Source: Aphidius gifuensis | Lineage: Eukaryota > Arthropoda > Insecta > Hymenoptera > Braconidae | Reading direction: 5' to 3' | NCBI RefSeq assembly: GCF_014905175.1 | Contig: NC_057788.1 | Span: 28,304,154 to 28,368,153, forward strand | DNA: 64,000 nucleotides | Part shown: positions 52,511 to 64,000 of the stretch, in pieces | Layout: each line of letters starts with the position of its first letter | Numbering within the stretch: position 1 is the first letter of the stretch | Position numbers and translations under genes: made by a program | Notes under the pieces: model-generated | Databases searched by the model: none | What the model was told of the DNA's origin: nothing | Seen by the model: the letters and a program-made list of their open reading frames with translations, nothing else

Positions 52511-55500
52511 TTGTATTAGTTGACCGATGTTTCTTGAATACTGTGGGACCGTAGTGAAATTTCGTGTAAATTTTTTTCCGTGCAGTTGTCGTTTTTAATA
52601 ATAGAATATATTTTTTCTTAGTAAATTATTTGTAAATAGTTAATTATTTTTAGCATAATTCAATTTGATACTTTTGGGAAAACAACATACAACATCCATG
52701 TGATCTAGAAGATTGATTGATAAGGTTTCCCTGGTATTTAAACTTTGGCAAAATTTATCGTTTAATTTACCTTGCGAAATGTTATATATTGCATGGACAT
52801 ATGAGCACGAGATAGAAAGTCCTTCAATTAAATTTTCAGCTACGTCAATTTCGATTGAAATTAGATATATTTACATATGTCAATTGTTATTTACATATTT
52901 ATGAATTCCTCAAATAACAAATGTTGATTTTAATACTTTTTTTAAATTATTTTTCGTTTCTATTTCCTCATGCTTTTTTCTTATCGAAATTTCATAAATA
53001 TTTATAAGAAAATTATAAATTATAATTAGACAAAAATTTAATTATATACGTTATTTTTTTTTATGAATAATGACTTGCATAGGGACATATATCATTGAAC
53101 TCTGTGATAATATTTATCTCATTGATTTTTAAAAATATATATGCATGAAATAATCAATCGTTGATTTAATGGAAGTAAAAACATATTCATCAAATAAATT
53201 GATCGTTTCTCTACATACCGATCAGGATTTCCGCGGAGATATTATCAATGTTCATCGTCCGTAAATTATTATCGTTAGCCAATGATTATTTGAAACTTCA
53301 ATGACCTATATTTTATTATTTTGTTTATATATCAACATTATTTGATTCATGCACAACAATCATTTCATCAAAAAAAAAAAATTTTTATGAAATAATATTT
53401 TCAATGAATGTAAATTGCATTTTTTACATATAAAAATGAATATTTGTTATATTATTTTATACCAAGCATTACCCTTGAGAATAATTAAAATAAAATAAAC
53501 ATAAATTTTCACAAACTTTTAATGAAATAAAATTTGATGAATGAGTATATTATTTTCAGAATAAATTTAAAAAATTTTTTAAAATATCTTACATATTTAT
53601 TACTTCAATGTCAAAGGGTTTATTATATTTTTCACACTGATGATATAAGCAATTGAAAGGAGAAATATTTTTAAAATTGACATAAACTTCATTTGGCATA
53701 AAGCCAAAAAAAAAATACGCTAAGAAGATTGTATAAATCGTTTTCGCGAACGAATCTAAAACTCACAAACTCTTTTAGTTATATTCACAACGAACATGAA
53801 TTCAAGTTTGTCATATATTTTTTAACACGCAATTTTTTTTCATACAAGATATATATTTTTTTTGATTCATACAAATTGAAATATATAGAATGTTTTAACA
53901 TATGAAAAATTTTTAGCTTATGACGTGTCTTGTAGAGTGGTAATTGATCATTTGAAATTTCGATTTTAATGTAACGAAAAAATTGTAGTAAAAGTTTTTT
54001 AAAAAATGAATGAAAATCATGGTCATTGTTGGCATGATTTTTTATAAAATTTGTATTAATTTAAAATGAAAAAAAATCAGTGAAATATTAATACAACAAT
54101 GGTGATTGTTGAGATAATAATGAGACTAAAACAATATGAACAAGTCATGTGAATCGTTGAGTAACGGAAAGTCATTGAAAAACGGAAGTAAGCTCATTAC
54201 TCAATCGGTTAGTGAATAACCCCTCAAACAAATTTTCTATCCTCTTTTGGAATAGTAATTTAAAATGTGGTAGTGGTGGTGGTATAGTTGCTGATTATAT
54301 AATAGAAATAACAAAAGGAATTCGCAGTTAAATTTCAACTTAATTCATTCGCACACGTACTGTATATTATAATCACAATAACTGCAACATTTTGTGACCA
54401 ATGAACTTTGTGCAAGCTCATGTTCAGTTTCAACATTCTGCACTACCACACACATGTGAGAATATGATAATTCTGAATTTTAATATTGCTTGGGTCTCTT
54501 TATAAACACTACATAATCAAAAAGAATAAATAAAAAATTTTAAATTATATTTAAAAGTTTTTTATTTATTTTTTTGTATTTTCGATCTTAAAAATTATTA
54601 TGAGTTATGAAAAATAATAGAATTATAGTAGAAATTTTAATGGCATTAATTGTTATACAGTAAAATAGTTAAAAAAATTTAAAGTGTTTATTCAATCACT
54701 GTTGGAAAGTGGCATTTTGAGGGACATTTATTGGACGCTTGGTCACACAAAACCTGACATTTTGTGTTACCTGAGTAATTTTATTTTTTCCCTTCGTAGA
54801 CTATAGAAAATTCATTTATCACAGATTTTATTTTGTAAAACAAAAAAAAAGTAAAAAAAAAAAAAAAACATAACCACGAAAAAATATATACATATGGAAA
54901 CAATCAACTTCAATTTAAACTTTTTAAAATATTCAAAACTATTTTTCCAAAAGTAAATAAAGAAATTTTTCATTCAAAATTCTATTTATTTATCAAAATA
55001 AAAGTCATCAAAATTTTAACATTATATACTGTTTTGTAAATGATAATAAAGTCAGTGTGACAAAAAAAAAATAATAGTAATAATAATAATTATTATAGAA
55101 TTATAAAAAAAAAAATAATAAATTTAGAAAGTATATAAAAGTTTTCCAACCATTTGATCAAGCAACTGAAATAATAAAAAAAATATATATAAAAAATAGT
55201 AACTTCTCACACTTTTCTTTTTATTTATTTATTTTTTTGTTTATTTTATTTTTTTTTTTATATACCAATTTAAAATTTTTTTGTCACACGATAGAACTTA
55301 ACTTTCTATGTAGCATGTTTAAAATATTTGTGTCTGTGTTTAAAAATTTATGTAAAAAAAAACTGAGTTGGTATGCAGCACCATAGGGAAATGCTTTGTA
55401 TAGAAAAAAAAAGGAGAATTTAGAGACCACAAATTTTTCACAGTCGCTTTTTTTTTCGCCATTTCTTTCCACAATTGCACCACCGCGTAACGGCAATGGC

Positions 55501-58500
55501 AGTAACCAAGGAAAAGTTAGAGAATGGAAATTAGGAGAATGTATATATTTAGGCAAAAGATGCTTGGTTGTCGTGGCATTACAGGTTACATTTACAATTT
55601 AAAGTAAATTTCGATTAAAGCTATATGAACAGTCAGCGAAGGATTATGGTGTCGTTACTTAACTCACACTACTCTAAGCAGAAATGAATATACAATCAGC
55701 TCATTGATTAAAATAAATATATGTAATATTTATACATCAAACGTAAATATGTAAAAATAATATTCGAAATAATTTGAAACTAAATTATCACTGCTAAAAT
55801 ATACTCTATTATTATTTCATACAACTTTTACACCAAATTTTTATTTCATTTTATAAATAGTTTCTACCAATTATTTTTTTACCCTAAAATTTTATATGTA
55901 TATATTTTTGTTTTTTTTTTGTTTTTTTAGCTTTTATATTTTTATATCATATTTCTAGCAGAAAATTTTTTAACTGCAGTGCTTTGTTGAAAAGAAAAAA
56001 CAAAATTACAATTTATCATTAATACTGTTATCATTATCACAGTGTTGAAAATAATGGAAAATATGAACTTGATGCAACATTTTTTTCTGATGATGAAAAA
56101 CATTTTTTCTCATAAATTTTAAGAATATAAACTACAGCTTTTAGTCTACCTAATGACCATGGCTGCTTGTACAATGTCGACAGAAAAAAATTTAAAAAAA
56201 AATAAAATAATAGAAAAGAAAGAAAAATCATATTTTTTTTTCTGTTGGAAATGAATTATTCGTATGCCTACAATTCATTTATACAGTATATCAAGTTGAA
56301 AATATTTAAAATAAAATAGTAAATTGATTTAACAAATGTCAGTTGCAAAATAATGAAGTTTTTTTTGACTTTTTATTTCGATTAGAATCAGAGAATTACG
56401 AATGTCAATGTAACGAATAATTTGAAATGCATTTAATTGATGAGAAAAATATATGCAATAACTTTTTTTATCAAATGATTGACGTAATTCTTTGTAATTT
56501 ATTTATAAAAATTCTTAAAAAAATATAAAATTTCGTTGTTATTTAATTGTAATATTTAATTGTTCTGGAATTATTAAAAACTGTATATTTTCAATATTAA
56601 ATGGAAATATGTTTTTATATTTTAATGATACTATTAACAGGGATAATCAAATCTGGAAATGGTTAGTTAAAAAAATTAACAACCCATCGGACATACACGA
56701 TATAAAAAAATAATAAAAAACAAACAAAACGTATGGCTTTTTGATGAAACAATAAATGGTATTATTAAAAATTATATTTCAAAAAAAAAACAAAACCAGC
56801 AATATTAATAATTTAAAAAATATTTGAGGGAAAAATTAGTAAAAACTGTGGAGAAAAAAAAAAGGTCAGGGAATTTTAACATTGCAATATTAAAATCGAA
56901 AAAAAAGCAGATTGTTTTAAAAAATATTTAACCAAAAAAAAAAAAAATATTATTGGTTTAAAATAAATAAAATAACAAAAAGTAAAATTCAAAAAAAATA
57001 CATCCATATATATTTAGTAGTTCACAAAAACTTCTATATATTTTGTATGATTTTTTTTTTATTGGAGAGCAGGAAAAAAAATCAACACGCATATTGAAAA
57101 TAAAATGAACAAATAAAAATCTACAAGAAGTCTTCGTTTTAACATTATTATTTATCTAAATGCTTTTTTTAAACCGATGTTCTCGCTTGATATCGATTTC
57201 CACATTGTGAAAATTCAAATTTACATAAAAAAAAAAAACTGATAAAACGATAAAGAGACTCTATCCACACACTCAACTACATCGATTCTTAGAACATTCA
57301 TGCATATGATTTATAGAAATGCATTTCACTCTGCTTGTCCAAGCAATATTCGAATATTGGAAATTGTCATCAACAATGACATAGCATTATTTTTTTATTT
57401 ATTTTGTATGTACTTTGCATTTTAATGTATATAACTTATTTTGTGATTTATAAAAGTAATTATACCTCTTATACAACAAGCATTATTCATCATAAAAATA
57501 TTTCAAATTTATTTTTATAAAAGTATAATATTCAAAATAAAAAAAAAAAAATTTAAAACGTGATCGATAATGAATAAATAATTCTATTCTCTTCGATTAC
57601 GTGATTTTATTTTCAATATAAATATGAAGGATAAAATATGAAATTTATATATACTTTTTTTTACCACAAAAAGGATTTGTATGGTCATTTTTACTTGTGT
57701 ACGACTATCAATTATTAAAATACAATTTGTAAAAATTAACAAAGCTGAATAATTGAAAATAATAAAAAAAAAAAATTCTATACGGACAGATTGCGTTTCG
57801 ATATTTTTACAAAGGTATCCTCTATAAATTATTGTTAACAATTATTCCTACAGTTGAATATCAATGTAAATATATATTTAATTTTTTTCGACAATTTTTC
57901 TATACACTTGCGGTATTTGAAAATTTGAAAAATTAATTGTTCAATTATTCTGCCAATAGTAGAAGTCTGTCAGCGAGTATGAGCTTTTTTTGAAATACAA
58001 TGAATCTTCATTAAGAACCAATAAACCAAAATTACATTTCCATAATTCAATTAACTGAAAAAATTTTTATTTGACAAATTGATATAATTGAATTTAAATA
58101 TAACGAGACATTTTTATATAAAATCCAATATTCAACCAATTATAATTTTAATTATCTAAAAAATTTAAAAATATGAATTTTTAAAAATTTAAATTATTCA
58201 ATTATATATCAACGATTGATTATGTATTTTTAATAATTATTTTCGATGGAATGGATGGGCGATTTGCCTGGAAATATTCTATTAAAAAAGATTAAATGAA
58301 ATTATAAAAAATTGTACAATCAAGTAATGAAAAAAAAAACAAACCGATGTAAAAAAAAAAAATAAATGAAGAAGATGAATTGAGTACAGAATAACACGAC
58401 TTTTGACAATGAAAAGTTGTAAAAATTGCCTAGAGGGATATTCATTTGAGTTAAGCCAACGGGGATCAAGAATTGAAGTAAAAGTTTTATTTGACAAAGT

Positions 58501-61500
58501 ACCATCAACCTCGGATATCTGTTCGCTTGCAGTATCGAATCTAAATGCACAAACTGATATCGAAAACGATGCTCATGGCAAAGTGTTAAGCTTCGTTTAA
58601 CTCTCTGTTTTTTTTTCATTTTTTTTTTTCCCGTGTGGTTGTTCTATCCTGTACTATAAATTACAGTTACAATATACATGCATATAAAAAAAAAAAAACA
58701 TTAAACGCAATGGAAAATAACAAACCACAAATAAGTGTAAAATAAAAATAAATATTCATTTAATTGCAGTTAGGCATAAATGTCATCAGTCGAATATTTT
58801 ATACTATTAAATCATGCGTAAATTATTTCTGTAATATTAATTTACTTTTATATGTATAAATTTTTTAAGTAAAGTTTGGTTTTGGTTCTGTATGCTTCGA
58901 CGGAGCTGTAATTTTATGATTACACCATGATTTAATCAACTATTTATTCTCTCTCTCTTCAAGTAAATAGTCAAACAAATAGTTAAAATAAACATAAACG
59001 ATGTATGTAACAAACTCGATGCATGAGCAAAATGTATTCCTATTCCATAAATAAATAAATATTTGTGGTTAAATCTACAGGTAAAAATTTATAGCAGTAT
59101 GATTAATTAATTGAATATATATGGTCTAGTTGAAATACGCGTTGTAAATATTTACAATTTACGGCAATTAGAAATTTTTTAAAAAATTTTAAATAAACTT
59201 TTGTAAAATATAGACATGTTCTTTTTTTTTGTCATGTGAGTCCTTGCCAAAGTCAGTGTTTGAAAGAATTATGTCTATTTGAAATCACAAATCTCATCTA
59301 TTTACGACAGTGTAATATATATGCTGAAAGACCGCCAACGTTTTCTTGGCAAAGATATCCAAGTGTAAAGCAGACACGGATGGTCTAGAAAATATAAAGG
59401 CGCCAATGATAACGATATGGTATGGTGGCGCTATCCAATTCTCAATTCTTCACAGCATATCTCTGCCTGAGTAACCCAGTATTCTCAATTTTTTATTTTT
59501 CTTTTATGTCGGTTTTATTTTTCAGATGAATTACACACAATTTGTTTAAAAAGTTTAAACAAATGTAATTTATTTTTCTAATGAAGAGTGTTACCAAAAA
59601 AAAAAAAAAAAATACTATTCGCCAAAATAAAATTTGCTGTATAGTTTTTCGTTTACAAAGTTTTACTTTTATACAGACAAATCTTAAGAAAATAGACTGT
59701 GGGAATGTGTGTGAACTAAAGGTTCATATATGAAAAAAAAAAAAAAAAAAAATTAAACTTGAGCAACAGTCGAGTTTGGGAAAAGTTTGACTCACATGAG
59801 TGTGCCGATAGTCAGCCTCGATGGTTCGCGTACATGTATGCTTTTTCAGGAAAATAAAAAAAAAAAAAAAATGAAAGATCTACTTACACTATGTACTATA
59901 TATACTAACACACCCTTCTTTACTTTCCGGTAGAAGATAGTTAAAAGCTCGTAGAAACTTGGCCGAAAGTTCGTTTGTTCATGATCGATTTACCCATTTC
60001 CACCCACCAAATTGTCACGATCGTATATTCATATATTCTCTATAATGACGCATCTCACAAAATGCAAAAGTTTATGACGAAAGTTACTTCGGTCACCAAA
60101 CTTATGACTTTTAATGATACAAAGAAAAAAAAACAAAATAAAATGAAACAAAATAAAAGCCAATAATAAGCAAGAAATACATGTAAAAATATAAAATAGA
60201 TAAAAAATAATTAAACGCTTCATGTGAATATCGGATCGGAAAATCTATTATTTTTTTTTTTTCATCTATTTTAACACACGCTTGACTTTTTTTTTGATCC
60301 GATTTGAATTTGTATATTTTAATTATGTATTTAATACCGGGTGTTTTACACGTATAGATAATTGCAGCTGATGAAAAAAATTGGGTCATTCTACAATAGC
60401 CACTGAATATGTATATATATTACGTAACTTTTAATGTATAATTTAAATTAATGCTTATTTAACTTTTGCCAAACAGCCAAGTAACACTTTGTATTTAAAA
60501 AAAATATTGTATTTTTTTTGTAAAAAAAAAAAAAAAGGATTGAGCTAAATAAATGTTGTGTCTATATAGAAAGATCAGAATGGCAGGCTTACCTTTGATT
60601 GTGTCCCTTTTTTGTAAATGATGATGATGAAGAAACAAAAAAAATAAATACGTATTATGTTTTTTTTTTTTCACACTCAAAGCATCAGATCATCATTCTC
60701 GTTTCTCGACATCCGACCATCCATCGTAAAGAACACCTTCGATCACTTTTTATACACTAAAAAAGTCACGGCACGAAGTTTCAGATTGCACGTTCACAGA
60801 ATTCTAAAATGAGACAAAAAGACAAAAATACTCAATTGGTCATCTCATACATTGCAGCTTTGATAGCTTTAAAATTGTATAAAAATCAATGGATAAAATA
60901 CGTGAAATATAAACACTATATTCGCATACAAGTAAACTAATGCAATCACAAATATAATACCAATTTTTATTTACCACTATCAATTGAAGATTAGCGTTTT
61001 AAAATGCAATTTTTATTTTATTTTTTTAAATCTTTTTATCCACTTTAACGAATGGAAAAAAAAAAAAATAATTAATTGTTATAATAGCACGTGAAAAATA
61101 AAGTTTTTTTAAAAAAAAAAAAAAATGTAAATGAAAAAAAAATTCAAGATAATCCTTAGCAAGAATGAGCTTGACAAATGAACCAGTTGAACTGATATAT
61201 TATGGTTATCCACAAGAACCACTTTTACTATCCACCAAGCGTTGCACTTGCGTCGTCCTGTTCCTTGGTTAACCACCACATTGGCGCACCTTACACCCAA
61301 CTCTAAAACTTGGAACGTTTGATTCCAATCGGGTCATTCTATAAAACTTTACCAAATTCAAGGATATCTTGTTCTGTAATCTTCAAACTATCAGAACATT
61401 CTCTAATTAAAGAACTTTGTTTATATTTATTTAATTTTTTTTTTTTTATTTATTTCATTTTATACCTATGTTTTAATTTAATTTAAATAAAAAAAAAAAA

Positions 61501-61689
61501 AATTTCTAGCTTTGAATTTTATTTAAGCTTTTTTTAAATTAATTTTATTTTTTCAATCAAATATTTTAATGAAAAAATTAATTAACACATTATTTATTTA
61601 TTTGATAGAAAAAAGAGAAATATTAATTATTTTGAATTTTTAGAGGTATTTAGAGACACATTATTAAAATTTAAATATTATACAATGAT
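52511..61689. other. A+T-rich non-coding DNA
   Basis: No supported gene. The segment 52713-52904 is open on both strands and slightly richer than its flanks. The frame at 58403-58600 is varied in composition on both strands but unrecognised. A TATAAAAAG motif lies on the minus strand near 60750-60758 in a more complex stretch (60680-60790). A TGGTTAACCA palindrome is at 61266-61275 inside another complex stretch (61190-61320). A 20-base A run is at 59733-59752. Confidence 0.5.
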
Positions 61690-61900
61690 ATAGAGTCATG
61701 TTGCTTGAAGCAGCGCTCTTTTCAAGGGGCGCGGCGTAACTGAATTCAGAATACCAAAATGTTGTTGCGCTGACTCACTCAGTTTCACGCGCGCCCTCTC
61801 AGCTGACTCTTGGGGTTGCCTTGTTTCAACACGATATTGCGCCTCTTTGCCATATCAACCCTTCACGATTTTCTCACCATCCACTCAATGTCACAAACAC
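61690..61900. promoter_or_regulatory. CpG-dense, G+C-rich island, candidate promoter
   Basis: About ten CpGs fall within 61711-61850, far denser than anywhere else in the window, with runs such as GGGGCGCGGCG and CACGCGCGCC. It contains TGACTCA (AP-1-type, 61771-61777), an E-box CAGCTG (61800-61805), and insect Initiator-like TCAGTT on both strands (plus 61779-61784; minus, reading 61743-61738). No TATA box is well placed. CpG-dense islands in an A+T-rich insect genome often mark promoters of broadly used genes. It could serve a distant 5' exon of the Dpr gene on the minus strand, or a plus-strand gene beyond the window. Confidence 0.4.
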
Positions 61901-64000
61901 AACTATTTTTTTTGTCTCAATTTATATTTTTCCCCCATTTTTTTTTTTAAGACTTGTCATTTATATTTCATATATAATAAAAAAAAAAGCTTATTACACT
62001 AAACAAGTAAATAAATACTTGAAAAATACACGTGTGTATCTTATTCATACACTAGTTTAATATTACAAAAAATTTAATTTAACTAAAAAGTATTTGCATA
62101 TGGCAGAGAATTTTTTTTTTGAAAAAAAAAAAGCAAATGATAAGTTAATTAAATTTTATATAATTAAAATCAATTTAATATACAAAAATTTTAAATAATG
62201 ATATAGTTGATGAAATGAAAAATTTATTAAATCCAAAAGAAAAAAAAAGGATTGAAAAATAAGTACATTTGAAATGAGGATTAGCTTTTAAAATCCGAAC
62301 TAATTAATTGTGCAAATATGTCTAAGCGACAGGTGCCGGCAGACACTCAAGATTATATAGAAACATATTATCTGTATATGTTACTTAACTCTGATATATA
62401 CGTGATGAAATAGTACAAGTACTAATGAGAAAATCTAAGGGAAACCTTGACATGGTAGATACAAAAAATTGGACCTTTTTTATTTAATTTTTAAGTGAAA
62501 TTGTCTGTAAAAATTTAATAAATGAAATTATCTCAATAAGCTAATCATGTGAATAATTTAACCTGATAATAGCTTATTATTATATAAAATGAATGAAATA
62601 TTATCTCATTAAATATATATTTGAAATAATAAACGCGTGATGTTTTAAAAATTAATTTAAATTACAAAATACAAAATTATATAAATTAAATATTAATAAA
62701 ATGAAATTTAACTGTATTGGAATTTTTTAAATGTAAAATTTTAATTACTTTGATCTACTTGATATCCTATTTAAATGCTATAATAAATAATAAATTTAGT
62801 CATCAAATTTCTAGATAAAAACCTGTTTGATTTTCGCGTTGATTCACTTGAATAAAATTGTCAATCTAAAAAAAAAAATCATGCCATTCTCGATATGCTG
62901 TTTGTAATATATTATTTTTATTTTATTATGCAGTCAATAATCCAATGGCGTATACTGCACATCATTGAAAAATAAAATTATTCCGGATAATTGCATTTCA
63001 TCTATACAAAAACTCTCAATAAATCGATAAGATATTTATTGGCTATATATTTATTTTTATATAATCATTTCCTTTTTTATTTCTTTTTTTGGACTATGTA
63101 ATTTATGAATTTTATTTTATAAATAAAATTGGCTTTTGATCTATTTTTTATTTATATATTTTTAATGTCTATTATTAACACTAGCCTATTTATATACTTG
63201 AATCACGACCAATGACTATTCTCATGCGAGTCATTGATTCAATAATATAAATAAAAAAATAGAAACAAAAATAAATGAAAAATTCAATTTTAATTAAACA
63301 GAAGCAATTTGTTAATATTTATTTATATAATAAATTAATGTGTAATATAAATAAGGAAATGCTTCAATTTGAAATTTCATTGTCAATAAGTACAATGTTT
63401 AAATATAAAAAAATAAATCTTATTATTTTATTTTTTTTATATCATATAATAAAAAAAAATATTTAAAAGATTATTAAATTCAAAAAATTATTGTTATAAA
63501 AAATTTAAAATATGATTCAAGCAATCAAATCTTTTTAGCAATATCCTGAAGGTTAAAATTTATGATGACATATGGGTTATGGTATACTCAAATAAATGAG
63601 TGGCAAAATAAATTTAATAAAAAATCGAAATTGGCATGTTTTTATGGGGCAATTTTAAACGACTGAGTATGTGAGTTTATGAGTATGAAGCTTTACACGT
63701 ACAATATATACGTATATATAAAATTTTCTGGCATCATTTTGTGGATTTTGAGTTTAAATAAAGTATACACTTGGTTTGGCTCAATTTCTACGAACCATCT
63801 TAATATTTCTTGCATCCCATGTAAATATTTAATACATCCCTCGAAACATAACATGTCAATATAATAATATTTATAAACCTGCCAAGCAATATAATATTGT
63901 TTTTTTTATTTCCTTAAATAATAATAAAAATAAGTTTATGAAAAAAATAATATCAATTACAAATAGAATAATGAATTAATTTATAAAATTAAAATTATAA
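61901..64000. other. A+T-rich non-coding DNA
   Basis: Homopolymer-rich; no exon-like segment recognised. Confidence 0.6.

Noticed and set aside
52713..52910. Open frames on both strands in a slightly richer segment
   Set aside because: No family signature, and the minus-strand frame has no start codon or convincing acceptor.

Overview
This window is eukaryotic and almost entirely non-coding. By eye it is well over 70% A+T, full of A and T homopolymers, and has no operons, long reading frames, rRNA, recognisable tRNA or CRISPR. The one gene I can support is the 5' part of an insect-type Dpr (defective proboscis extension response) immunoglobulin-superfamily gene on the minus strand, so the source is an insect. 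The extreme A+T content would fit a parasitoid wasp, but nothing here proves the order.

Layout: (1) 71-336 (minus) is an internal exon that carries a Ser/Thr/His-rich linker and the start of the first Ig domain; its 5' splice donor is at position 70, and the remaining exons lie outside the window at lower coordinates. (2) 337-9223 is an 8.9-kb phase-1 intron. (3) 9224-9359 (minus) is the first coding exon, with a signal peptide and a leader holding three upstream ORFs. The phase of this exon matches the 71-336 exon exactly, which is the strongest evidence that both belong to one gene. (4) 9360-64000 is the upstream side of that gene: long 5'-UTR introns, intergenic DNA, or both.

In the 55 kb upstream, a few patches of higher complexity and higher G+C stand out from the A+T background (14.3, 18.5-18.8, 21.45, 24.65-24.87, 29.05-29.3, 34.1-34.4, 42.4-42.7 and 61.7-61.9 kb). 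They are candidates for 5'-UTR exons, promoters, enhancers or small unrecognised exons. The most gene-like are a plus-strand signal-peptide-like exon at 38383-38534 and a splice-flanked 37-residue reading frame at 21445-21558. Neither is certain.

The main structural feature is an imperfect tandem duplication at about 49.17-52.51 kb. Two blocks of 48 and 40 bases are identical between the copies although the rest has diverged. The second copy contains a foldback of 8-bp G+C arms followed by eight T, which looks like a bacterial intrinsic terminator. Several other exact or near-exact palindromes are listed. I did not find a convincing new multi-gene system; the window looks like the regulatory and intronic landscape of a neuronal cell-recognition gene.
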